Source: Anaerocolumna jejuensis DSM 15929
GTDB taxonomy: Bacteria; Bacillota; Clostridia; Lachnospirales; Lachnospiraceae
Reading direction: 5' to 3'
Assembly: GCF_900142215.1 (NCBI RefSeq)
Contig: NZ_FRAC01000020.1
Coordinates: 1 to 64,000, forward strand
DNA: 64,000 nucleotides
Positions 26,312-35,838 of this stretch are shown here, in pieces; position 1 is the first letter of the stretch, and each line of letters starts with the position of its first letter. The translations under genes were made by a program, and so were the position numbers. Below the pieces are notes generated by a model. It was not told the DNA's origin. It was given only the letters and a program-made list of their open reading frames with translations, and ran no database searches.

Positions 26312-27184
26312 ATGGCGGTTTCTATTTTTCATACCTTAGAGGAAAAGCAAAGGGAAGACATCCTTAAACTGATAACTGCCTGCAATGAATATGACGGACT
26401 AAAACGGCAGCCTTGCCTGAAGGAAGAAGATAATTATGACAGGGAGCTTAACAGTTATTTCTGTTATTATAAAGAAAATACACTGCTAAGTGTTCTGATT
26501 CTTTATCAGCCCTTTAAAGAGGAAGCCGAAATCTCAGCTTATACCCTGCCTTCTTATCGAAGGCAGGGTTATTTTAAAGCTCTTTTCCAAACAGCCCAAA
26601 AAGAACTTGGAAAATATGGGATTCGTCAGGCGTCATTTGTTGCAGAATATCAAAGTGAGGCTGGGAAGGCCTGTGCTCTGGCACTGGGAGCAAGGCTGAT
26701 CAGGTCGGATTACCTTTTAGCCTGCCAATTGGGGCGGCAAATGAAATGGGAGGAACGGCAGTACCAGGAGAAGCTGCTTGTTGCAGATTTAACAAACAAA
26801 AATCTAAAGGATGGAATAAATGCTTTTGAACAAATATTCGGCTGGGAGAAAGAGCAGATAGAAGATATGCTGAAGGAATCTTTAGACTCCTTAAACTGCC
26901 GAACCTATCTTGCTTATATAAAAGGCAGAATTGCAGGAATACTCAGTATTCAAAGCAGTGAGACATCAGCCTCTGTTTTTGGCTTTGGTATCCTCGGGAA
27001 ATACAGGGGAAAAGGCTACGGAAAGTATTTTTTCTCCTACATTCTGGATGTTCTTGAGAAAGAAGGAAAAGAGAAGGTTATTCTCCAGGTGGAAAGTGAG
27101 AGCCGTGAAGCATTTATGCTGTATAAAAAAGCTGGTTTTACAATTATGGAGGAGTACGATTATTATTACAAAAATATAATATAA
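26312..27184 (+). CDS. Double-GNAT acetyltransferase
   Basis: 290 residues with two GNAT-like halves. The first carries LPSYRRQGYFKALFQTAQKEL (about 78-98) and the second the better acetyl-CoA loop GKYRGKGYGKYFF (about 229-241) and the end block VILQVESESREAFMLYKKAGF. Substrate is unknown. It starts 25 bases after pyruvate kinase, with a GCGGGGAG site, and could be co-transcribed. The second half is probably the catalytic domain; the first may have lost activity. Confidence 0.82.
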   Translation: MAVSIFHTLEEKQREDILKLITACNEYDGLKRQPCLKEEDNYDRELNSYFCYYKENTLLSVLILYQPFKEEAEISAYTLPSYRRQGYFKALFQTAQKELGKYGIRQASFVAEYQSEAGKACALALGARLIRSDYLLACQLGRQMKWEERQYQEKLLVADLTNKNLKDGINAFEQIFGWEKEQIEDMLKESLDSLNCRTYLAYIKGRIAGILSIQSSETSASVFGFGILGKYRGKGYGKYFFSYILDVLEKEGKEKVILQVESESREAFMLYKKAGFTIMEEYDYYYKNII

Positions 27185-27250
27185 GGCTGGGTTAGTAACA
27201 AGTGTCTTTGGTTTGGCATATGATAGTTTAAAAGATTTTACGAGGCTTAT

Positions 27251-28168
27251 ATGGCTTATACTATCATTCTGGATCCCGGACATGGAGGATATGACAATGG
27301 TGCGGTATATTTCGGAAGAATGGAAAAGTACGATAACCTTGACCTGGCCCTTGCTGTAGGTGAGATTTTGGACAGCAATGGAGTAAATGTGCTGTTTACA
27401 AGGGATGATGATATCTATGTTTCGCCCCTTGAAAGAGCATATATGGCAAATACGGTGCCGGCGGATTATTTTGTTACCCTGCACAGAAATTCGAGCAATA
27501 CACCCAATACCTACAGTGGTGTACAGAGCTTGGTTTATAGCATGAACGATTCCTCCGCCATGCTTGCGGAAAATATTAATCGTGAGCTGGAAGGAGTAGG
27601 CTTTACAGATCTTGGTGTGGCAGTCCGAACAGATCTGGCCGTCCTTCGGAGAACAGATATGCCCGCAGTACTGGTAGAAGTGGGATTTATCAATACCGAT
27701 ACAGATAATACCTTATTTGATGAGAGATTTGACGATATTGCCAATGCAATTGCAACGGCAATACTGGATACTCTTGAGGAACAGAAAGGAAATGAGGGAG
27801 AAACTTCCAATGAAAACGAAACTTCCAATGAAAATCAAACATCAAGTGAAAATAATAATTTTAACATGAATGGGAATACAAGTCCCCATGAGAGCTCAGA
27901 GGTCGACACGGAATATCAGGAAGGTGAGAATCAGGGGGAACAGCCGGTCTATCATATACAGCTTGGTTTATTCAATCAGATAGACAATGCCAGAAATTTG
28001 GTGAATAATATTAACCAGGCAGGCTATAAAGCTGATATTATGCGGCAGGGTGACCTTTACGCTGTTGTGCTGGGGGATTATACCAGTCTGGATGAGGCTG
28101 CAAAAGTAGAAGATAGGCTAAGGCAGCAGGGATATAGTACCCTTGTTGTAAGAAGCGGAAGCAGATAA
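27251..28168 (+). CDS. N-acetylmuramoyl-L-alanine amidase with SPOR domain
   Basis: 305 residues. The N-terminal zinc amidase_3 domain (1-177) shows ILDPGHGGYDNG, with the zinc His and later E, TLHRNSS and LVEVGFINTDTDN. A low-complexity linker of Asn, Glu, Ser and Thr (about 178-228; NENETSNENQTS) joins a C-terminal SPOR domain (about 230-303; YHIQLGLFNQIDNARNL), which binds denuded septal glycan. No signal peptide is seen at the start MAYTIILDPGHGG, so export is unexplained; such leaderless amidases occur among spore-forming Clostridia, where the mother cell makes some CwlD-like enzymes. Cell division or spore lysis are the likely roles. Confidence 0.88.
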   Translation: MAYTIILDPGHGGYDNGAVYFGRMEKYDNLDLALAVGEILDSNGVNVLFTRDDDIYVSPLERAYMANTVPADYFVTLHRNSSNTPNTYSGVQSLVYSMNDSSAMLAENINRELEGVGFTDLGVAVRTDLAVLRRTDMPAVLVEVGFINTDTDNTLFDERFDDIANAIATAILDTLEEQKGNEGETSNENETSNENQTSSENNNFNMNGNTSPHESSEVDTEYQEGENQGEQPVYHIQLGLFNQIDNARNLVNNINQAGYKADIMRQGDLYAVVLGDYTSLDEAAKVEDRLRQQGYSTLVVRSGSR

Positions 28169-28182
28169 AATAAAAATGATAT

Positions 28183-28226
28183 AAGGGTTGGTGCAGATTT
28201 TGTATGGTGATGCATCAATCCTTTTT
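28183..28226 (+). terminator. Terminator after the amidase gene
   Basis: AAGGGTTGGTGCA pairs with TGCATCAATCCTT (two G-U pairs), followed by a short T run. Confidence 0.75.
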
Positions 28227-28358
28227 GCTGTAATAAAAATTGGGAATAGGAGAAGGACGGGAACATATTTATAAATTTTTCATAAATTAATATCAAATAT
28301 AATATTGTGAGTATCGTATCAGTAATGAACTGCAGTATACCAAGGGAGCCGGTATGTT

Positions 28359-30020
28359 ATGAATGATAGGGAGAGGCTTAAGATAATCAGTGAGGAGTAT
28401 GCCGATTTTGTAGTTGAGTATGATAGTGATTTGAACTTTTTTGAACGGTACCAGAACAGTACCTATAATTTAATCAACGAGAAGTATGCCGTACTTCACA
28501 TACCGGTAAACTATATTAACAATAATGCAATTCAGGAGTTCGGATATCATACAATGCCGAAATGCTTTGGGCTGACAGCCTTTATAACCGGCAGTGTGGA
28601 AGGCGTCAAGGCTCACAGTGTTTATTCCGGTGAAAATACCGGTAAAGGAATTCTGATTGGAATAGTCGATTCCGGTATTGATTACAGGAATCCTTTTTTT
28701 ATAAAAGAGGACAATACAACCAAAATAGAATTACTATGGGACCAGTCCATAGACAGCAATAGATATCCTGTTGGATTTTACTATGGGACAGAATATACGG
28801 AACGGGAAATCAATATGGCACTGCAGTCGGATAATCCACTGGAATTGGTACCCTCCCTGGATATGATCGGAGAGGGTACGGCTATGGCAGGTGTTGCAAC
28901 CGGTCTGTCCAATAATACCATTGAGACCATTGGAGTGGTACCAGGTGCAAGCCTGGCAGTCGTAAAATTGAAAACAGCTAAAAAATACCTGGTGGAATTT
29001 TATGGAATACCGGAACACGCAGTCTGCTATCAGCAAAATGATATCATGATGGGAGTGGAATATTTAATCCGAAATGCCAAAAGGCTTGGCAAGCCGGTCG
29101 TGATTTGCCTGGGACTCAGCTCTTCCCAAAGCTCCCATAAGGGAGAGGATATTATGAGTAATTATTTTAACGAAAATGCAAATCAGGCAGGCATATGTAT
29201 GCTCATTGCTTCCGGAAACGAAGGGGATCAAATGCATCATTATTATAAAAGTCTGATACCTCCTAATACAACTGACATCGTATATTTGCATGTCGGAAGG
29301 GAAGATAAGAATTTTACCGCGGAAATGTGGGGATTTCTTCCCAGCCTGTTAAACATTATGATAATTGCTCCGGATGGCACACAGATATATGAAATACAGG
29401 CTGACTTTTCCTCCCAACGGAATATCAGTGTAACTTATCTTGAAACAGTTATCTATATTGACAGCTACAACAGTGAAAAATATTCCGAGCAGCAATTGAT
29501 CATGTTCCGTTTTCGCAATATGCAGGAGGGAATATGGCGGTTCGTTGTATCCGGTACGCTAAATTTAAGATCGGAGTTTCACATCTGGCTGCCCATCCGT
29601 AATTTTATCACGGAGGAAACCTATTTTTTTAATGCAGATCCTTTCACAACCATATCGGCGCCCGGCAATGCGCAATTTCCCATAACTGTAAATTCTTATG
29701 AGCCGGTAAACATAAACCTGGCTCCCTTTACCGGAAGAGGTTTTACCTCCGCCAATTTCCCGAAGCCTACCATAACTGCTCCCGGTGTCAATCTTCTTGC
29801 TCCTACCCTGTTTAATACCGTTGCCCCCATATCGGGCAGCAGCCTGTCAACAGCCTATACGGCAGGTATCTGTGCAGGATTGTTGGAAGAAAGTATCAGA
29901 AGGAAAGAGAGAAGCATACTGAACACCGCCACCGTTAAGAATGCACTGCTGATTAAAGCAACAAGGCAGAAAAATACCATATATCCCAATCCTGAATGGG
30001 GTTATGGCTATATTCAATAA
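28359..30020 (+). CDS. Csp-like S8 subtilase, probable pseudoprotease (catalytic His replaced)
   Basis: 553 residues of the Csp type of subtilisin-like serine proteases found in spore-forming Clostridia, where they act in germination. The catalytic Asp is D104 (GIVDSGIDY), the oxyanion Asn is N287 (ASGNEGD), and the Ser is S495 (SGSSLSTAYTAG). The usual His motif GHGT reads GEGT (E172, DMIGEGTAMAGVATG), so the triad His is absent. It also ends early, just after NPEWGYGYIQ, where relatives continue for some residues. No signal peptide. This resembles the inactive CspA/CspC proteins of Clostridioides difficile. A shorter remnant of a related gene lies at 17114. Start ATG at 28359 behind AAGGGAG. 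Confidence 0.85.
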   Translation: MNDRERLKIISEEYADFVVEYDSDLNFFERYQNSTYNLINEKYAVLHIPVNYINNNAIQEFGYHTMPKCFGLTAFITGSVEGVKAHSVYSGENTGKGILIGIVDSGIDYRNPFFIKEDNTTKIELLWDQSIDSNRYPVGFYYGTEYTEREINMALQSDNPLELVPSLDMIGEGTAMAGVATGLSNNTIETIGVVPGASLAVVKLKTAKKYLVEFYGIPEHAVCYQQNDIMMGVEYLIRNAKRLGKPVVICLGLSSSQSSHKGEDIMSNYFNENANQAGICMLIASGNEGDQMHHYYKSLIPPNTTDIVYLHVGREDKNFTAEMWGFLPSLLNIMIIAPDGTQIYEIQADFSSQRNISVTYLETVIYIDSYNSEKYSEQQLIMFRFRNMQEGIWRFVVSGTLNLRSEFHIWLPIRNFITEETYFFNADPFTTISAPGNAQFPITVNSYEPVNINLAPFTGRGFTSANFPKPTITAPGVNLLAPTLFNTVAPISGSSLSTAYTAGICAGLLEESIRRKERSILNTATVKNALLIKATRQKNTIYPNPEWGYGYIQ

Positions 30021-30058
30021 AACGGACAATAAAAATCTGAAATTTTTAGATGTTTTTC

Positions 30059-30087
30059 TTGACTAATAGACTTTTGCATATTACTAT
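30059..30087 (+). promoter_or_regulatory. Promoter of the glycine riboswitch / gcv operon
   Basis: TTGACT (30059-30064), 17 bases, TACTAT (30082-30087). It places the riboswitch about 40 bases into the transcript. Confidence 0.65.
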
Positions 30088-30135
30088 AGGATTAGTTTTA
30101 AGCAATATAACCAACTGAACATATCGGTTGATGGA

Positions 30136-30287
30136 GTTGGGAGAGACTGTGGTGAACACAGCGCCGAAGGGGATTCGCGATAACTCTCAGGCAAAAGGAC
30201 CTGCTCCGGACGATACTCTGGAGAGCGTAAGCACCGACGAAGCAACCTTTATCATTTTAAGGGGAATCTTTCAGGTAAAAAAACAGA
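30136..30287 (+). ncRNA. Glycine riboswitch (tandem aptamer)
   Basis: Two glycine aptamers in tandem. Diagnostic parts are GGGAGAGACTG, GCGCCGAAGGGG, AACTCTCAGGCAAAAGGACC in the first, and TCTGGAGAGCG, GCACCGACGAAG, GGGGAATCTTTCAGGTAAAA in the second, all in the known order and spacing. It precedes gcvT, the classic target. Glycine binding should switch on the operon by preventing the terminator just downstream. Confidence 0.95.
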
Positions 30288-30320
30288 GGCGTACTAAGTT
30301 TATTTAGTACGCCTTTTTTT
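30288..30320 (+). terminator. Riboswitch-controlled terminator
   Basis: Stem GGCGTACTAA / TTAGTACGCC, then seven T residues. It abuts the last aptamer stem, as expected for a glycine-controlled terminator. Confidence 0.9.
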
Positions 30321-30433
30321 CGTGCTAAAACAAAAGTATGGGAGGATAACGGAACAGGTACGGGCAAACCCTCTTATATGTTTGGCGTAATCCTTAAGCA
30401 GACAGTTAAAAATAAAAAAGGAAAGGTAAGACG

Positions 30434-31522
30434 ATGGATAAAAAAACCCCTCTTTATGAATGCCATGTCAGGTCCGGCGGTAAGATAGTGCCCTTTGCAG
30501 GATATCTTCTACCGGTACAGTATGAAACTGGTGTAATTGCAGAGCATATGGCTGTCAGAAAGGCAGCCGGTCTTTTTGATGTTTCCCATATGGGAGAACT
30601 TCTTCTAAAGGGCAGGGATGCTCTTTCCAACATCCAAAAGCTTGTGACAAATGATTGCGGGAACATGTATACCGGGCAGGTCAGGTACAGCCCTATGTGC
30701 TATGAAGACGGCGGAGTGGTGGATGACCTTCTGGTTTATAAAAGAGAGGAAGAATCCTATCTCCTGGTGGTGAATGCCTCCAACCGCTTAAAGGATGCCG
30801 AATTTATAAAAGAGCATCTATTTGGTGAAGTAACCATGGAAGATATCTCCGATTCTGTTGCCCAGATTGCCCTCCAGGGACCGGCAGCAGAAAAGATACT
30901 TTCAAAGCTGTGCAAGGAATCGGATATTCCGGTAAAGTACTATACCTTTAAAGAAAGGGTAAAGGCAGGAGAAATAACAGCTTTAATTTCAAGGACAGGA
31001 TATACCGGTGAACTGGGTTATGAACTGTATGTCAAAACGGAAGACGGAGAAAAACTGTGGGAGCTGTTAATGGATGTAGGAAAGGAGGAAGGGCTGATTC
31101 CCTGCGGACTTGGAGCAAGGGATACCTTAAGACTGGAAGCCGCCATGCCCCTGTACGGTCATGAAATGGATGAAACCATAACCCCCCTTGAGACGGGACT
31201 GTCCTTTGCCGTAAAGCTTCATAAGGAGGATTTCATCGGTAAAGACGGAATTCTCAGCAGAGGGGAACCTAAGCGAAAGCGTATCGGACTGCGCATTACA
31301 GGAAGAGGGATTGCAAGAGAGAACTGCCCGGTCTATGCGGGAGATACCCTGATTGGGTATACTACCTCAGGTACCCATCTTCCCTGCCTTGGGTTTCCGG
31401 GAGCTATGGCTATTGTAACAAAAGAGTATGATACAAAGGCTGGACTTACGGTGGAAATCAGAGGAAAAAAGATAGAGGCCGAGGAGGTGCCGTTACCTTT
31501 CTACAAAAATACTGTGAAATAA
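30434..31522 (+). CDS. gcvT: Glycine cleavage system aminomethyltransferase (T protein)
   Basis: 362 residues; transfers the methylene group from the H-protein arm to tetrahydrofolate and releases ammonia. Conserved blocks include GKIVPFAGYLLPVQYETG, LFDVSHMGEL, ISRTGYTGELGYELY and CGLGARDTLRLEAAMPLYGHE. Start is the ATG at 30434 with a GGAAAGGT site. It is the first gene after the glycine riboswitch and opens a six-gene operon. Confidence 0.97.
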   Translation: MDKKTPLYECHVRSGGKIVPFAGYLLPVQYETGVIAEHMAVRKAAGLFDVSHMGELLLKGRDALSNIQKLVTNDCGNMYTGQVRYSPMCYEDGGVVDDLLVYKREEESYLLVVNASNRLKDAEFIKEHLFGEVTMEDISDSVAQIALQGPAAEKILSKLCKESDIPVKYYTFKERVKAGEITALISRTGYTGELGYELYVKTEDGEKLWELLMDVGKEEGLIPCGLGARDTLRLEAAMPLYGHEMDETITPLETGLSFAVKLHKEDFIGKDGILSRGEPKRKRIGLRITGRGIARENCPVYAGDTLIGYTTSGTHLPCLGFPGAMAIVTKEYDTKAGLTVEIRGKKIEAEEVPLPFYKNTVK

Positions 31523-31587
31523 TCAAAAAGCTAAGCTAATGACAAGGCCAATGATACTTAATATTTAAAACGAAATGGAGGAATATT

Positions 31588-31959
31588 ATGAGCAGCTTAT
31601 TATTTACCAAGACACATGAATGGGTGGAATTTCTGGATGAAACAACGGCAAAGATAGGTCTTACCGATTATGCACAAAAGGAACTGGGAGATTTGGTTTT
31701 TGTTAATCTGCCGGAAGAGGGTGATGAAATAAAAGCAGGAGAAAGCATTGGAGATGTGGAATCCGTAAAGGCAGTATCGGAGGTTTACAGTCCTATATCC
31801 GGAACTGTACGTAAAGTAAATGAAGAACTCCTTGACCATCCCGATTTAATCAACTCAGAACCTTATGAAGCATGGTTTGTAATCTTTGAGAATATCACAG
31901 ACAGGGAAGAACTTATGGAAAAAGAGGAGTATGAACGCTTTCTGAACGGGGAGGAATAA
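31588..31959 (+). CDS. gcvH: Glycine cleavage system H protein
   Basis: 123-residue carrier whose lipoyl arm shuttles the aminomethyl group between P and T proteins. The lipoylated Lys is K61 in GDVESVKAVSEV. Family length. It has its own AATGGAGGAATATT ribosome site after a 65-base gap, and the P-protein gene starts one base after its stop. The lipoate comes from the lplA product two genes downstream. Confidence 0.97.
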   Translation: MSSLLFTKTHEWVEFLDETTAKIGLTDYAQKELGDLVFVNLPEEGDEIKAGESIGDVESVKAVSEVYSPISGTVRKVNEELLDHPDLINSEPYEAWFVIFENITDREELMEKEEYERFLNGEE

Positions 31960-31960
31960 T

Positions 31961-33304
31961 ATGGGAACTTATGTGCCGGGTACAGGGGAAGAGCAGAAGG
32001 AGCTACTGAAGTCCCTGGGAGTTGCCGGTATGGAGGAGCTTTTTGTAACCATACCGAAGGAAGTACGTCTTAACGGACCTTTAAAAATACCTGATGGGGT
32101 CAGTGAATTACAGGTCAGGAAAAAGATGGCCGGAACAGCGGGAGAGAACAGGGTATTTCCATCCCTGTTCAGAGGCTGCGGAGCATACAGGCATTATATT
32201 CCCTCCATTGTAAAGCAGGTCGCCGCAAAGGAGGAATTTATGACTGCCTATACCCCTTACCAGGCGGAAATCAGTCAGGGGACCCTCCAGGCCATTTTTG
32301 AATTTCAGACAATGATATGTGACCTTACAGGCTTAAATGCAGCCAATGCGTCTGTCTATGACGGTTGTACTGCCGCTGCGGAAGCGGTTATTATGTGCCG
32401 TGAAAGGAAAAGAAACAAAGTACTGCTAAGCGGGGCTTTGAATCCCCAGATAATAGAAACCGTAAAGACTTATATGGCAGGAACGGGAACGGAAATTATT
32501 GTGGTACCGGCTGCTGACGGGGTAACAGATAAAACCGAGCTTAAGCGGTTATTGGATGAGAAGACAGCCTGCTTTCTTATTCAGCAGCCGAATCACTATG
32601 GATTGCTGGAGGATTATGAAGAGCTGGGAAAACTGACAAAGGAAGCAGGGGCAAAATATGTAATGAGCTGTAATCCGATCCTTTTGGGCATCTTAAAGAC
32701 TCCCGGGGAGTATGGGGCCGATATTGCGGTGGGAGAAGGCCAGTCACTGGGCCTGTCCCTGTCCTATGGCGGACCCTATCTTGGCTTTATGGCAGCTGTT
32801 TCTGAGCTTATGAGAAAGCTGCCGGGAAGAATTGCAGGGCAGACCCTGGATACAAGAGGAGAAAAAGCCTATGTATTGACTCTTCAGGCAAGAGAACAGC
32901 ATATCAGAAGGGAAAAGGCGGCAAGCAGTATTTGCTCCAATGAGGCTCTTTGCGCACTGACAGCCAGTGTCTATATGAGTGTCATGGGAAAGGAAGGTCT
33001 TCGGCAGGCAGCTACCCTTAGTATGTCAAAGGCTCATTATCTGGCAGAAAAACTGTGCGGTCTGGAGGGCTTTTCCATGGCCTATGAAGGGGATTATGTG
33101 AATGAATTTACCACGGTATATAAGGGAAATACAGAAAAACTGCTGCGTGGGCTGGAGGATTACGGAATATTAGGAGGCCTTCCTCTTAAGGGGGAAGACA
33201 GAGGCAAGATAATATGGTGCGCTACCGAATTGAATTCGAAGGAAGAGATAGATGAACTGATTGACAGGATAAAGGAGGTGCAGACCCATGAAGCTGGTAT
33301 TTGA
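31961..33304 (+). CDS. gcvPA: Glycine dehydrogenase (decarboxylating) subunit 1
   Basis: 447 residues, the N-terminal half of the P protein, which in Firmicutes is split in two. Blocks YVPGTGEEQKELLKSLGV, FRGCGAYRHYIPSIVKQ, YTPYQAEISQGTLQAIFEFQ and YLGFMAAVSELMRKLPGRI match the family. The gene overlaps gcvPB by 17 bases. With subunit 2 it decarboxylates glycine and loads H protein. Confidence 0.96.
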   Translation: MGTYVPGTGEEQKELLKSLGVAGMEELFVTIPKEVRLNGPLKIPDGVSELQVRKKMAGTAGENRVFPSLFRGCGAYRHYIPSIVKQVAAKEEFMTAYTPYQAEISQGTLQAIFEFQTMICDLTGLNAANASVYDGCTAAAEAVIMCRERKRNKVLLSGALNPQIIETVKTYMAGTGTEIIVVPAADGVTDKTELKRLLDEKTACFLIQQPNHYGLLEDYEELGKLTKEAGAKYVMSCNPILLGILKTPGEYGADIAVGEGQSLGLSLSYGGPYLGFMAAVSELMRKLPGRIAGQTLDTRGEKAYVLTLQAREQHIRREKAASSICSNEALCALTASVYMSVMGKEGLRQAATLSMSKAHYLAEKLCGLEGFSMAYEGDYVNEFTTVYKGNTEKLLRGLEDYGILGGLPLKGEDRGKIIWCATELNSKEEIDELIDRIKEVQTHEAGI

Positions 33305-34730
33305 AAAAACCAGGGAGGGACGAGGAAGTGTTCTCTTACCACCTCTTGATGTACCGGAGACAGAGTTAAAAGCCTGCTTTAAAAGAGAGAAGGAGCTTCA
33401 TCTGGAGGCATTGCCGGAAACGGATATCAGCAGGCATTATACGGAGCTTGCAGACCGTGTATACGGTGTCAATAACGGCTTTTATCCTCTTGGCTCCTGT
33501 ACAATGAAGTATAATCCCAAGGTTAACGACGAGGTGGCAGGATTTTCTGGTTTTACGGATATTCATCCTCTGCAGCCGGATTACACCGTCCAGGGGGCTC
33601 TGAAGGTATTAAGTGAGGCAGAGGAATATCTTGGGGAAATAACCGGTATGGAGCATTTTACCTTCCAGCCGGCAGCAGGGGCCCACGGTGAGTTCACAGG
33701 GCTTAAGCTGATAAAAGCCTATCATGAAAAGCAAGGGGACATTAAAAGAAATAAAATTATCGTGCCCGATTCCGCCCATGGTACCAACCCGGCCAGTGCG
33801 GCCATGGCAGGCTTTGAAGTTATTAATATACCCTCCAATGAAAAAGGATTAGTTGATGTTGCTGCCCTTAAAAGGGCGGTGGGGGAGGATACGGCAGGGT
33901 TTATGCTGACAAATCCCAATACCTTGGGACTTTTTGACGAGAATATTTTAGAAATTACCAGGGTTGTACATGAGGCAGGCGGCTTAAATTATTATGACGG
34001 AGCCAATCTCAATGCTATTATGGGAATAGCCAGGCCGGGAGATATGGGCTTTGATGTCATGCACCTGAATCTGCATAAGACCTTTTCGACACCTCATGGC
34101 GGCGGCGGTCCCGGAAGCGGTCCTGTGGGCTGTAAGGAAATCCTTGCACCATTTCTTCCTCTTCCAAGAGTTAAGAAGGACGGCGGTAACTATATCCTTT
34201 CCGATGAGGGAGAGGATTCCATCGGAAGAGTAAGAGGCTTTTACGGCAATTTCCTGGTGGTAGTCAGAGCATTGACGTACATTCTGACCTTGGGCGGGGA
34301 TGGGCTTAAACTGACCTCCCAAAATGCGGTATTGAATGCAAATTATCTGATGGAGGGCTTGAAAGATACCTATCCGGTACCATTTGCAGGACCCTGTATG
34401 CATGAATTTGTAATCAGCCTGGAAGAGCTGAAAAAAGAAACCGGAGTTTCTGCTCTTGACATGGCAAAGGCACTTCTTGATTACGGCGTACATCCGCCGA
34501 CCATGTATTTCCCTTTAATAGTACATGAAGCATTTATGCTGGAGCCTACGGAGACGGAGAGCAAAGAAAATCTTGACAGAGTAATTGCTATTTATAAGGA
34601 GCTTTATGAGGAGGCCAGGAAAAACCCTGAGGACATTAAGAATAGCCCTAAAAAGACGGTAATCGGACGTCCTGATGAAGTTATGGCAGCAAGAAATCCG
34701 GTTATCCGCTATGAGTTTCCATCCGCATAG
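33288..34730 (+). CDS. gcvPB: Glycine dehydrogenase (decarboxylating) subunit 2
   Basis: 480 residues, the PLP-bearing half of the split P protein. The PLP Lys is in LNLHKTFSTPHGGGGPGSGP. Other blocks are YPLGSCTMKYNPKVN and HGTNPASAAMAGFEV. It begins inside the end of gcvPA with an AAGGAGGTG site. A 91-base gap follows before lplA, which may still belong to the same transcript. Confidence 0.97.
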   Translation: MKLVFEKTREGRGSVLLPPLDVPETELKACFKREKELHLEALPETDISRHYTELADRVYGVNNGFYPLGSCTMKYNPKVNDEVAGFSGFTDIHPLQPDYTVQGALKVLSEAEEYLGEITGMEHFTFQPAAGAHGEFTGLKLIKAYHEKQGDIKRNKIIVPDSAHGTNPASAAMAGFEVINIPSNEKGLVDVAALKRAVGEDTAGFMLTNPNTLGLFDENILEITRVVHEAGGLNYYDGANLNAIMGIARPGDMGFDVMHLNLHKTFSTPHGGGGPGSGPVGCKEILAPFLPLPRVKKDGGNYILSDEGEDSIGRVRGFYGNFLVVVRALTYILTLGGDGLKLTSQNAVLNANYLMEGLKDTYPVPFAGPCMHEFVISLEELKKETGVSALDMAKALLDYGVHPPTMYFPLIVHEAFMLEPTETESKENLDRVIAIYKELYEEARKNPEDIKNSPKKTVIGRPDEVMAARNPVIRYEFPSA

Positions 34731-34821
34731 CCCCCCGCAGAAGTCTGAACATGTGTTATGAATTTCATTCCGGATAAAAATTTACCATATACTATATTTG
34801 ATATCAAGGGGAGGAAGCTGC

Positions 34822-35820
34822 GTGATAAAGGAACTTAACTATTGTATCGCAAAAGGTGTTAACCCTTTTGAGAACCTGGCTTTGGAGGAATACCTGCTGG
34901 AACATGTGAAGACAGGGGAATGCCTTTTGTATCTCTGGCAGAATGAGAGAACGGTGGTTATCGGCAAGAATCAGAATCCCTGGAAGGAGTGCCGTCTTGA
35001 GGAATTAAACACTGACGGCGGCAGACTTGTAAGGAGGCTGTCCGGAGGAGGTGCTGTTTTCCATGACCTTGGGAATCTTAATTTTACCTTTCTTGTCCGT
35101 AAGGAGGATTATGATGTTAAAAAGCAGATGACGGTAATAGTAGAGGCAATGAAAGCCCTTGGAATATTGGCTGAGATAAACGGAAGAAATGACATTACGG
35201 CAGAAGGGAAGAAGTTCTCCGGCAATGCTTATTATACCGACGGAATCCATTCCTACCATCACGGTACCCTTCTTATAAATGTAGATAAGGAAAACCTCTC
35301 GAAATACCTTAACGTTTCCAGGGAAAAGCTGGTTTCAAAGGGGGTGGACTCTGTAAAAGCCAGGGTGGTAAACCTAAGGGAATTCAGAGAGGACATCACA
35401 GTGGCGCTGGTAAGGGAAGAGCTGATAAAAGCCTTTTCAAAGGTTTACGGGCTTCCTGTCAGCTCCTGTGAATTCCAGGGGGCAGAGGAAGGGGAGCTTC
35501 AAAGGCTTACCGGAAAATTCTCCTCCTGGGAATGGAACCTGGGGGGAAAGCTTTCCTTTGATTACCGCATGGAAAGGCGTTTTGCCTGGGGAAGTGTGGA
35601 ATTGGAATTAAAGGTGGATAAGGGAATCCTGTCTGATATAAGAGTTTATTCCGATGCCATGGAGGTCGAAATCTTTCAAAAGATAGCAGAGGGCATTTCC
35701 GGCTGCCGTTTCAGCAGTAAGGCTATGGCAGAAGGATTGAAAGAAATAAAGGAAAGAGAACCGGAGATGGCTCATATCCTCTCTGACATCATTGCCATGG
35801 TGAAAGAAGAAAAAATATAA
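34822..35820 (+). CDS. lplA: Lipoate-protein ligase A
   Basis: About 332 residues; attaches free lipoate to H protein K61, using ATP. Visible are the active-site loop RRLSGGGAVFHDLGN and KFSGNAYY, then the C-terminal accessory domain (ligase type with both domains, about 240-330). I use the GTG at 34822, which has an AAGGGGAGG site at the correct distance; a TTG at 34798 would lie before it. Placement between the gcv genes and lpdA makes the operon self-sufficient for scavenged lipoate. No lipoate synthesis genes are seen. Confidence 0.92.
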   Translation: MIKELNYCIAKGVNPFENLALEEYLLEHVKTGECLLYLWQNERTVVIGKNQNPWKECRLEELNTDGGRLVRRLSGGGAVFHDLGNLNFTFLVRKEDYDVKKQMTVIVEAMKALGILAEINGRNDITAEGKKFSGNAYYTDGIHSYHHGTLLINVDKENLSKYLNVSREKLVSKGVDSVKARVVNLREFREDITVALVREELIKAFSKVYGLPVSSCEFQGAEEGELQRLTGKFSSWEWNLGGKLSFDYRMERRFAWGSVELELKVDKGILSDIRVYSDAMEVEIFQKIAEGISGCRFSSKAMAEGLKEIKEREPEMAHILSDIIAMVKEEKI

Positions 35821-35838
35821 GGCTAAAAGGAGAAAACC

